Origin: Synanceia verrucosa
Lineage: Eukaryota; Chordata; Actinopteri; Perciformes; Synanceiidae
Length of the DNA stretch: 64,000 bases
Assembly (NCBI GenBank): GCA_029721515.1
Contig: CM056556.1
Span: 14,466,098 to 14,530,097, forward strand
Direction of reading: 5' to 3'
The notes under the pieces were generated by a model that was not told where the DNA came from, did not search any database, and saw nothing but the letters and a program-made list of their open reading frames with translations. A program made the translations under genes and the position numbers. This document shows positions 36,801-48,900 of this stretch, one piece after another. The number at the start of each line of letters is the position of its first letter. Within the stretch, counting starts at the first letter, position 1.

Positions 36801-39800
36801 GACTTTATGGTAAAGTCTCCCTCTCCTTGTAAGCAACAGTCTTACAGACACAAAGGCAGCTTATTGATGTCTCACAGGGTCTGAGCAGTTCTTTGTCCAG
36901 CGCCTCTCCTCAGCCAGTCATCCAGTGCGGGCAGTGTTTAAATACCAATCCCTCATCGCAGCTCCCTGGTTACTTATGGGAGGGTGAAAAGGGGGTGGTT
37001 AGAAGCAGCTCTCTGCCACACAGGACTCTCATGCTTCCTAAGTGGGAGACTCATTTAGTTTTGATTGCAGCTTCCCAGCGCAGTTTTGTGAACACATGAT
37101 GGCTTCCTTTGGTACAGGTGCCAGCTGCTGTTTCTTTGGGGAGCTCAATCAGGGTGACATAGATCAAGCAAAAGACTCACAAATCTGCTACCCTGAATAA
37201 AAGCTGGATTTGCACTTTTATTTGCCTGTCTCATTGAAACCTGGAAGCCATTGAAGTCCTTGGCTGTGGAAAAGCTGCAGCCCGACAGTTGATCCAGTGG
37301 GAGAACAAAATGCCACAGTGATTGATGTGTTGGGGAAAGCTTGTCCTTCTCTTCCCGCCCGAAGTGAGCAGGATCTGACAGAACTTTTCATAAAGTTTAT
37401 GCATGAACACATTGTGAAAATGAGTGGCTAAGACCCTCATTGAATGAAGGGAAGATGATGAATTAATGAACACCAGAGGTTTGAATCCTTCAGTTACATT
37501 TCTGCCTCCACTATGAACACGCTGAGCAGCATCTGGTATTGTGACTTTTTGATACTAATGCGTTAAACATGCCGCTTCGTGGAAGTGAATTTCCATTTAA
37601 AGTAAACTGCAGCCCACATGCCGTTTGACCATAATGACAGAGTTCTTGAGGTTCCTCCGCCTACTTTTGTCTCTGGATGGAATCCACGATTAAGGGCTGC
37701 TCAAGTTTTCCAATAAAGCGAACGGGGTAGTTAATACCCTTTCCTTCACCCTTCATCCTTTTTAAGCAGCAGCCTGAAACCCCCTTTGATCACAGCATTG
37801 TGATACCAAAGAACAACTTAAGCAAAGGAGGTGTTACTCACTGAACAACAGGATTCCCTTGAAAAGGGCTGTCTATTTATTTGGTTGAAAATTACACACA
37901 CAGTGGAGCACTCTCCTTATTATGTTTATTCCATTCTAGATGTTTTTCCCCTGAACCAAATAAATTAACCATACTCCATCTCAGGCCAGTGTGTAAGTGA
38001 GTGGCAGAAATGTTGCAGTGCAGTATGACTGTATGTATTTAAATACAAAAAGTAGTCGAGGGAGGTATTTTTGCACAGAAACACACAACTGGTTTGTGGA
38101 TGACCTGTGAATGAGCTAGAAGCATCGCTAGTCTTTTGAAACCATTAATCCAGTATATCAAGCTAATTTCAAACAGTGAATCACATGGAAGAAATGTCAC
38201 TAATTCAGTCCAAGGAGGTGATTGGACTTCAGCAAGTACTTTTCATTGTTAGTTCACAGTCAAAGTATTAGCTAGTGAAGTAATCACTCCCTGTTCCTCT
38301 GTTGTCTTTTCAGGACAGCACAGGAATGAAGCTGTGGAAAAAGAGATGGTTTGTTCTGTCTGACCTGTGCCTCTTCTACTACAGAGGTGAGTCCTGTCCT
38401 TTCAGCTGTGGTGATCAATATGACAATAGCAACAGAACTAACCAAGTAGCTTACATGTTAAACTTAAACAACGAATCAATCATAAACAACAGAGGGTCAT
38501 ATCCTACAGCAGACATTTTATATCGTACGTAGATATGGTAATATCTCAATTTATCTATGGTAATAGCTCAATTTACCTATATATTCTTATTTTGAAACCA
38601 GTTCTTGGTTGCTTTTATTTTGAAAGCCAGCTCTCCTGCGCCTTTACCACAATGCCTAGTATAAACGCATACCACAAAACAGTCCTTTTCCAACCTCAAC
38701 ACGTATAGACTTCAATTCTCTTTTGTCTTTCCAGGATCTTTTCCTGTTCCTCACTTTCCTCCAGATACAAAAATTCATGCCCAATATGTACATGTTTCAT
38801 TAGCATTGCACTGATTACAGCAATGCTGGTTTTCAGTTAGTAGTTCAAAGGGCTGTTGTGACCTTCAGAGCCGCAAGCCACACTCTAGGCGACTGTTAAC
38901 ACGTCTGGATCCAAGTCCTGGTGGTCCGCAGCCTGACAGGACCAACTGAAGAGACCTATTAATTGAAATGCCTCTCCTGTTGTCTTATTTGTCATTTGAG
39001 AGTTTGTTTTTTACCCAAGCAAGAACAGATCTTTATATAAGACTTGGGTGCAGCCATAATGTTGATAAAGCACAGCCGAAAATTGGATTTCACTCTGATG
39101 TCAAGTCATGAAATAAGGTTCCAGTGACAAAGCTGTTTTTATACAGTGGTTTCATACTAATATTCATACTTATATTTTCATAACTATGTAATAATAATTT
39201 CTATTTAGATTGAAACAGAAAGTTCAATTCATTTTTATTTGATCTGTTATTTTATTTAAATGGCCCCTTACACCTTCATCACAGTCATAATCTTTGTCGT
39301 GTTTTTTCATGATAGGCTTATTTTGACAATGCCATTCCAGTTTAAAAAAAAAAATTAATATAAACCTTATTTTTTTGCTACATTTGGCAGCAGGAAAACA
39401 TTTGCAAGTGTCAGACGTGATCTTTTTTAGAAGATGCTATTGACTGAGCTGCTATTGACTGGCCATTGCAGCTTTCTCATGCAGTACTAATGTTTATATC
39501 AAATATTGACACAGCTGTGTCCAGAGAATGTTTAAAATGAATGCTGAATGAATGAGGCTGTAAGGTAACTGAAGTCTAGGTCTTCTGTTAGGCCACAGCT
39601 ACAGAGAAAAGAGAAGTCGAGCACAACTCCTCGCATCCAAATGCCCCCCCGCTCACTTAATGACGTGGATACAGTCATCATTTCTGCTGATCAGGACGAC
39701 ATCTATTTGTTCTTTGTTATTTCTGGTGTCTGCCAGTCCTGTCGCTTTCTTTCCGCCCACTGGCTGATAAAAGCCGCAGACAGCAGCAGACCCAAGGGCT

Positions 39801-42800
39801 TTATCCTGATGGACATGTAGAGAAATCCACCCATCAGCAGAGAGTGGGCAGGGAGGTCATGAACTACGCTGCTCCTCCTCCTGTAGTTATCACAGTATCA
39901 TTGTGAGCTCCAGATCCCCCACATCTTCACAGAAACTCATGAATAAATAAGTTTGGGTCTGGTTGGCTGGAGTTAAGGCTGATGCTGGTGAGAAGACCTC
40001 AGTAAGGCGCTCTAACGTACAGTAGCTCCAGGGCAAACAGCTCTACAGTACTATTCTGACCTGTTTTGTTTCCCTGCACTGTTTTGGCTAAGCAATGCAG
40101 ATTGCTTATACACAAATTAGGAGGTTAAACAATTCTCTGCTCAAAACTCAGGACTGGATCTAATCCCCCCTGTGGTGAGTGCTCCATTATTAATGTGCAG
40201 CCCTGTCTGCCAACTCAATGAGGATTAGCACATTGAATCAATGCTCATCTTTTCCGCTGATTGGACTCTACTCATCTGACCAACACTCCTCTTTTAGTTT
40301 TTTTTTTGTCTCTCAATCCATTTGGTTTGTCTTCTGGCCTTTTTATATTTCAATTTAGTGTTCCACATAGGAGTTAAGTGCAATATTATAGAAAACTTCA
40401 AGATAACTCACAAAAGCAGCCCCTAATGCTTTTCACTTTTCTCTGCAGATGAAAAAGAGGAGGGTATACTCGGCAGCATCCTCTTACCAAGCTTTCGTGT
40501 TTCCATGCTGTCTGTGGACGATCACATTAACAGAAAATATGCCTTTAAGGTTGGTGTATGTTTTCATTCTAGTCAACTTTTGACTGCTCATTTTATGGAG
40601 CTTTAATTCTAAATTATAGAATTAGTGTTATATACTTGTATTAGTCTTATACTCCCACATTTATCACTTGTAGGTTTACTTTGCCTTGAAAATATTTGTC
40701 TTCACTTTAGAAGTAATGCGCAGTTGAAATAGTGCAAATTATTTCCATGCCTCTGCTTCAATGACAGCTATGACTAAAGACTTTATATTTTGGGGTTTAC
40801 ATCTATCAACTGTTAGTTATCATCATGCTCTGCATGCTGCTCACTTAAGAAAGCAGTGACGAATCTGCTCTGTTTGCTGCCAGTAGTGTCACACTGGAGC
40901 GCTGCAGTACCCTCAGTTGACTCAGAAATGCCAAGTTACTGGGCAACAGGCATATTTTATGGGATCTCAGTGGTGTGTACAGTATTTGACTGCGGGACCT
41001 TCATAAACCCTGAGAGACAACACAGCCAAACACAGACGCCCAGGAGTCTGCTCAAGGTCTCTCCAACCACATAGCCCACTCCTTTTCCAACTTAGACCCG
41101 GGCTGAAAGAGAGAACCACGAGAGAAGCCCATGACCTCTTTAGTTAACAGTGGCTCGCTCAGAAATGGGATGACTTTTTAACTGCATATTTTTTTCTTTT
41201 TAAACTTTTCCTTAAAATGGCCATGTCATTAAAATATGATATTTCTCAAGATTATTCTGAAGTAACTGGAGCAATGACAGTTTCTCTCTTGTTTTTCTGA
41301 CAGTGGTAAACAGGATATTGAGGTCGTTCACTAAACATTCTGTTTTTCTCTCTCTGTGTCTTGCTTTAACAATAACTTGGTTTGTTCACGGCAAGGGAAC
41401 AGAGCAGCTATGGAACGATGTGTCTACCATACAATGAACTGCATGGTAGGTCCTCCAGTACTGTGGCAAATTTACTGCCCTAATGTAGTGGTATGCATGA
41501 AACCCAGGTGACTCATTGTTTGATTTGTGTGGATGGTACAGAGGCCCACAGCCAGGAGTATTTCACACACCATTACATGGTTTTACTACTATTAACTAAA
41601 TCATATGACATGCATTAAAGTCATTGTTGCCTCACAAAGTGTTTCAACAGCCCTACATTCTTCTTATCTAGTGATAACCCTACATAAAAACAACCAAACT
41701 TTATTAACCAGTCACGGATGAAGTGTGAAAGATCCCAGTTGATTGGATGCTTTTCTCTTCTCTCTTTCAGGTAATTTTCTCTGTGTCACTTTACCTGTCC
41801 ATTGTCAAAACAGGCGACGCATCCCAACATGAGGACATACTATTTTTGCTCCGACACAGCCAAAGAGATGGAGTCTTGGATGAAAGTAATGACAGATGCT
41901 GCACTTGTGCATTCAGAGCCAGTCAAAAGGTTTGTAAATGGAGCACAATTATAGTCATTTTTACAGAGAGCTACAGGGAGATTACACAGGGTTGTTTTGA
42001 TTTTGAATGGAGAAAAAGACATTTGAAAGTAGCACTTGACTGATTGTGAATTGATTCATTTCTCCATCCTGATAATTTTCTTTTCTTAGCATTTGTACTG
42101 TAAAGAAGTGCTTGTAAATCCCCCTTTAAGCTTGGTAAGATGGTGACGTTCCTTGACAGACTTAAACTAACTGAGCTATTTTTACTGTTGAAGTTTATTA
42201 CAAAGGAACATAAGACACAAATGCTATGTGCTTGTGGGCATGCGGTCCCTGTGAATGCATGGCGCAGGTTGTTCAGAGGATGTGGTGCACAGCTGTGCTG
42301 GCTGACTCATCAGGATAGAGTTGTTTTTTTTATTTTATTTTATTTTTTTTTTTAAACTGTGTTAAATGTCTGTCATTTGGCAGCCCGCCTGTCTAATGCC
42401 CTCCTTTCATATGGGTGAGCAGAGGCGTAGTGGTAAAGTGCTTTGTAATTACATTGAGCAGTAGTGCCTGAAATCCACTGAATAGCACTGTGAAGTAGGA
42501 CGGTGTGATGCTGTTGTAAGGCTATCTAGTATAACAGCATTATAATATCGATCAAAACTAAATCCTAATTTCAAAGTATCTAGTATATTGTAGTTTATGT
42601 GCGGTGTTATCACATTTTGTTGTGTTAAAAAAGATATTTTAGCCCAATCCTAATCTGTTTAAGGCCTTTCCCTTTATGTGTCTACACACTTTCTTCAAAT
42701 GAAGTGAGTAAATTGACACAGTCCTTTCTTAAGCTAAATGTGTGCTCTACTGGGCTGGCGGAGCCACAGATGACTGGGGAAGACGTTACGTGACTAGTGC

Positions 42801-45800
42801 TGCTATTTAAAAGGATACAAGTGGAAACTCTGAAGGAATGCCTTTTCTCCTGGCCTCCTATTGCGAAGCCAGTGAGCTGTGCTGCAAAGGGGAATTTGCC
42901 AAACTTTGAAGCTGTGACCTTGAGTCTGTCTAAGGCCAAGGAGTAGTGGTGTCAGTTACTTCTGGAGACCTCCCTGAGAACCACAGAGCTGTATATATGC
43001 CTTCTAGAAGGGAGGCAAAAGGGAGCTGCAAGTGGATTACTGGAGTCTGAGCAGCACCTTGTGATGTGCCCCAGTAGAGGCAGTTTTTTTATTGGAGGTA
43101 TCTGATTTCCTTTTACACGCCTGGCCTCCTCCAGCAGCTGGCAAAAACATTGAACAACTCCATCCATTTTCTTTGCACTTTCTTTTTGCTTCAGGGCTGC
43201 CCCCATTAGCAGAGATCACAAAGGTGATGCATTAGATCTATGATATGTTTATCCATACTTGATACTGTGTCTCCAATATTTTTTACTGGTGAGCTACATC
43301 ACTGATGAGTATCCCAGATGCCTGTTTAATCTGATGTGGTCTTTCCTTCTCTGTGCAGGTAATCTAATGCATTTTGATTGCCTTTAGCTAACACGGGATC
43401 TTTGGTTGTTAATATTCTAAGGCATCTTTTTGTCTTTATTAGGTTGGACAAGCTAAAAGTGGAGCAGTGTGGACCACAGGAGATCAACCATGTGGCCAAC
43501 CACAGGCCTCCACTCACACAGCCTGAAGTCCAGAACAATGAACTCAACCGTGAGGTTGACCGTGAGCGCACTGCAGCAGCTACATCCACCACAGCAGATG
43601 AAGAGAGGAAGCAGCGTGATGCTGAACGCTATGGCTTCCAGAAGGATGGGGCGGAGCGCGAGCGCCCGCTCACCAAGATCAATAGTATCAAACTGCAGCC
43701 AGCTCAGGCAGCAGCCGTGAAGGCGAACATTGCCTCACCACAAACTTCAACAGAAATGGACGGGTCACACCGCAGCCCCCAGGTCAATGGGTCTGGTGGT
43801 CATTGTCCAGCTGATGCGACCATAGCCCCTTCTCAGCAAAGTCCTGCCCATGAGCCAGATCGCACCCTGAGCAGGACCAGCTCTATGCAGCAACTGGAGC
43901 AGTGGGTCCGCACACAAAGAGGGCGCAACCAGGATGATGACACCAGGAGGTTGGTTTGATTGTATGACCTTTAGGTTAGGTTAAAAAGAATAACTGAATG
44001 TTTCAATTATTACATTGTGTAATCTCAAAATATGATGCAAGGGAAGAAGAGAAGGCCTGCACAACTTGTTTTTAGGTTATTGCACAAGGGTCCAATGTTG
44101 TCCAACAAGAAGTGGCTCAGCTTGGAATAATCTAGAAATGTTGATACAGTGCAACTGCATCTGGAGACAGGAGGGATTCTCCTCAAGCATCTGAGTGCAT
44201 CACAGTGTACAAACTCACTTTTTCCAAAGCTACTTAGTCCCATTCCTCTCCAAAGCTGTGTTGTTTAAAGCTAGAAGATTCATGCACTCCACACCATGTG
44301 TTAAACACGTTCATGTTCATATTGCACTATTGAGTGAACTAACAGTTGATGAGCGGAGCAGATTTACTGCCTGTCTGCCACTGGTCCTGCTGTGAGTCCC
44401 ATTTTTAATTGGTTCGGGATTAAACTTGCTCTCTCGCTGTGTCTGTCCGTCTGCCCCTCTGTCAGACTGTCTCTCTCTGTCTGTTTGTGCTCATGTTTGA
44501 CACCGCCTTGCCATTCTGCTTCCACTCACACCTTGAGTAAGTTTATTTAGAAAAAAACAGACTGCTTGTTTTGAGCAATGCAGGAATTTAACAAGTTTAT
44601 TGTGGATAAAACCACAAGGTCCTGGCTCCTTGTTTCCGTAATGGTCCACTTTGATGAGTGTGTACTCCCTTTTATATCCCTTTCTGTCAACAGTGTCTTT
44701 TTGTTTTTATATGCATGTCCTCCAGAATGATACTTAGTTAACATGTAGTCACAAGCCTTTTTGTAATGCTACGGGGTTTTGCAGACTGTTTTAGTCTTCA
44801 TAGGAAGCTGCACTGACTTTGAACTCACTGAGGAAGTGGAGCTTTTAAAGGCTTTGTTGTCATCAGAAAGGTCTAATTTGTCCTTTGGGGGGTTTCTTGA
44901 CAGTGAACTTTCCAGTTTGAATCCATATAGAAAACTAGACTAGAGGTGATTTTAACTACAACATTTCATAGCATGGCATTGCTTTGATGAGTGGGGTAGC
45001 TGGTGAGTTATAATTGGGTGTTTTTGTTTGGTGTTATCTAAGATTTAAAAAAAAATACTGAGAAATGAAGCTCCAATTGACAATAAACAAACAGTGTCTT
45101 ATCTACTTTGGACTTTCCACGTGGAGCCTATTACTTGTTCAACAAAATCACATTTTTGAAAAATGAATGAAAGTCGTTGAATTGCTGTACCTCCTTTGAA
45201 GTCTGTCGGTAAACTCCTAATATAAATAAATGAATAATGAAAGCAGGAGGGTCACTATCTCTGGTACCTAACTGTTTTATTATTAATCAGTTCACTAAAT
45301 GATTTGACTTTGAGTGAACACTGTTTGAAGAGTTTGCCTGTGCAAATCAAGGGAACAAGATATCTTCAACTCCCTCATAACGGCTTCTGTTTTTTTTCTC
45401 TCTCCAGCATTTCGTCGTACCAGACGCTACCGAGACACATGCCAAGCCATCGGGTACCTTATATGCCTCATTATGGCGATGGCTACTGCAGTATGCCCAG
45501 GAATAGCATGGCGCAGCGGGACAGCATCTGCAGCATGTCGCCATCATTGTACGACCAGGCTCTGGGTCCATCGCCACTTGACAAGCGGCGCTCCATGCGC
45601 GACGACACTATGTGGCAGTTATTTGAGTGGCAGCAAAGACAGGCGTACAACAGGCAGCCGGGGCTCTACAATAATATGGCTAGTCCCAAAACCATGATCA
45701 ACCTGTCAGAGCATGCTGCACCAAGCCACTCCATCCCCCCATCGCCTTCCCACGGCTCCCTGTCTGTGTACGGAGGCTACTCTCCGATGAGATCCTACAA

Positions 45801-45916
45801 CATGAACAGTGCTCGTTCAGAGGCACCCTCTCCCATTTACAGAGGAGATATGAGCATTGACCGACGGCAAAGGCCACAACTCAACAAGGTCAGTCAGGCA
45901 AATAAGCATAACAAAA

Positions 45917-45972
<56 letters not shown>

Positions 45973-48900
45973 CTTCCTTATCACTTTACTGGTATCTAGT
46001 TACTGTAGGAACTGTTGACAGGGTGTACTTTGAATTATCGGGGAACACTGTTCCTGGAAATAAATGTTTCTGATTAAGTTTTAAAATGCCATGATGGGAT
46101 GGTAACAAAACAATCTTTCTGTGTCTACCAGTTAGCTTTGCTAGACATAAAGCTAAATTTGTACTGTTCTCAGAGGTCAGCTATGAATGCAAGTTTCCAT
46201 CCAGGCTGCACAGTCAAAATTCCATTCATCTTCAAGTGATCAACAATTGCTTCAGTAGCAAAAGGTCTTTCTGCTTATCAGTCAGGTTTAAACAAGCCTA
46301 ACCTGGTCTGTTGCAGACCACATTTTGACCTCTGTCATAGTCTTGGTCTCCTCTTGATCTGGAGCATTCCACCCTTCTTTGTTTGGGAAGATCTGAACTT
46401 TACTGATAGCATGTTTCTAGTTGCATCTGTTGGGATAGGAGGGATATCTCAGTACTTAAATCAGATCTAAATTCCACTGAGGATATGTACAAAATGTTTC
46501 GTTGTCCTGCAGTATGCCTACCCACCTGACAGGAGGTCCATGCCTGCAGGGATCCCAGCCCAGACTATCACTGCCCAGTCTCTCCAAGGCAAAACAGTAA
46601 GTTCTTATCCATGTTGCTGTCCCTTCTGTGTCCATCACTATCTTCTAACTGAATTTCTGTAATACACCACCCAGTAATTTCACGCTTGAATAAGTGTGTA
46701 GAGCACACATTCATTTGGGTTTAATTGGACTTCTTTGAAAGACATGACTATTTTTATAACACCACCTACCCTCACTTTCTCCCTCTCCCTCTTTTCCTCC
46801 TTCATTCCCTTCCAAGAAGACATTGTGACAGAATCTTTGGAGACAGATTTAGGCAGAAGTCAGATGTATGTTCCAAGTGGTCGGATTTAGGGTATGCTCA
46901 CTTCAGGATCTCCTTTGACTCGCTTCACATCAGTGGAGACTTAAAAACCCCGTCACTCAGAACTCTGTAAGCCAGATCAGGAATTTATGCTAAAGCCATA
47001 CACAGTGCTCTGTCCTCACAGAGCTGGTTTAAGTATGAAATGGGTTCTGAAATAAATGCTAAACTGCTCTTCTTTCATGAGTGAACGTGTCGAATTTGCA
47101 TGCAGCTGACAGCGATTGCACCAACTTGGATAATCTCACAGTCCTGAGCTGCATGAAAAACTCAACATCTTGATATAGTAACAGTTCACCTTTTGGTGGC
47201 CTGACCCCTCTAAATCTCCTGTCCTGGTGTGTTCTCTCCTCTCCCACTCCCTTTGCGGTGTGTCCCTGTTTCATTGTGGCTGTGTTTCCCTCCCTTCCTC
47301 CCTGTCCCTTGCAGCCTGAGGAACTGACTCTGCTGCTGATAAAGCTGCGGCGGCAGCAGGCAGAGCTAAACAGTATCCGGGAGCACACTGTAGCACAGCT
47401 TATGCAACTAAACATGGATGGCGACAACCCAAAGGTCAGGCCCCCAGAGATGCTCCTGCAGGCTTGAGTGTTAGCGTGTGGTGTGTATGCCATCTTTGAC
47501 CACTTCCATTGTCCATCTCGATCCAGAGGATTTTATTTTTTTGGTCTTCACACATGGCTGATTTTAGGAGAAAAGGTGCTACAGCAGGCACTTTCTCCCT
47601 GAAGGCCTTTGCCTCAGCTTGAAGTTGCCTCTTCATCATATTTAGGGATCAGCTAAGTTGCTTTCAGTGTTTCCCAAAACTTGTGAAATGTCTGGAGACA
47701 AAATTTTATTTTACAACCAGCAGCATCTGACTTCATATAGTTAATGAGATCCCTACTTGTGAACCATTTCAAGATTCAAGATTCTTTATTGTCATTATGC
47801 ACACATAATGAAATTTTGTAGAGTCTCTCAGCTTAAGAACACACATAAAAAAGGAAATTAAAATGAAGACCTAAAATATAAAATATAAATATAAAATATA
47901 GAGCACCCATATTCACAGAGGAGATATATTTACAGTACAATGTGATATTTTCAGCAGAAATGTACTATTAACAGCAGAGGTCTAATATATACAGTAGAAA
48001 TTGGGCAAATTGGCCAAGCAGTTGATTGAGTCATTTACTTCCCCAAATAGTCCAGACAGATGTTAGCAGGAAATGAAACTTAAAGCCACGGATGAGGTTA
48101 AATAGTGACTGACTAAGGTCTGTCAGAGTAGAGATTTGGGTGTTCCGGATGTAGGTCAACCAGGCCTGAGGTGGAGAAAGGTTTAGGCTTTAGGTTTAGG
48201 CGTCTCCTTGTACCACTGTAGCCAAATATTTGTTTAGTGGGTTTAATATCAAGATACTCACACCCAGTTTAAGTGATGAAATTTAAGTATTTCAAACTCA
48301 GACTCTGTGTGTTTCCTCTGCCATCTTTCATTTCCAACACTCATCCTGGTACTTAATACAGCTGCTGCTGCTATGTGACCTCATCTATTTACCTTTACCT
48401 TGTCCCATCTTCCTTTTTGTCCACTTATCTTTGGGAAATCTCGCTGTACATGATCTTCTTGTGTGTTTGTGTGAGAGCGAAAGCATCAGAGAAAGACTGC
48501 GACTTCCCTTTTCTTCCGTCTCACTCTCCTGTTGCCGTTTATTTCCTCTCCTTTTGCTGCTGATGTTAGAACGACATTCTCTCCCATCACCTCCAAAGGA
48601 ACCTCATGTATTTGGACAATCAGGTGGGGTAATGCATGACTGCATGGCCCTGTTTCCTCCTGTCATGAACTGACTTCATTTGATGCTTTGTTTTTATTAT
48701 ATGAATCAGTGCTGTTTGCTGGAAAATGCTCTGCTTTCCTGTTTGATGCCCAGCTAGCTAAGTTATTTAAGCACAACTGCATAGCATGGATTAATGTCAC
48801 ATGCCGTAGCATTTGTAGCTGAAGCTAGTTTGCAACGTCTGTCCCCAGATGGTCCTAGTCATTCATTCACTAGACTGAATGTACCCTAAACTCACTGTCA

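Larger units (their letters stand above)
36366..43442. other. plekha5: plekha5 introns between 36.4 and 43.4 kb
   Basis: Introns 36366-36512, 36618-38313, 38387-40448, 40550-41813 and 41930-43442 hold no extra exon or clear mobile element that I recognise. A T-rich run lies at 42327-42354. A pyrimidine-rich AG/GT site at 41770 is reported as a finding. Confidence 0.55.

Noticed and set aside
41405..41447. Possible 43-nt exon between two PH-domain exons
   Set aside because: Length is not a multiple of three and would break the conserved KYAFK-ATHPNMR join.
47059..47493. 144-codon minus-strand frame
   Set aside because: Antisense of the plekha5 PEELTLLL exon and its flanks.
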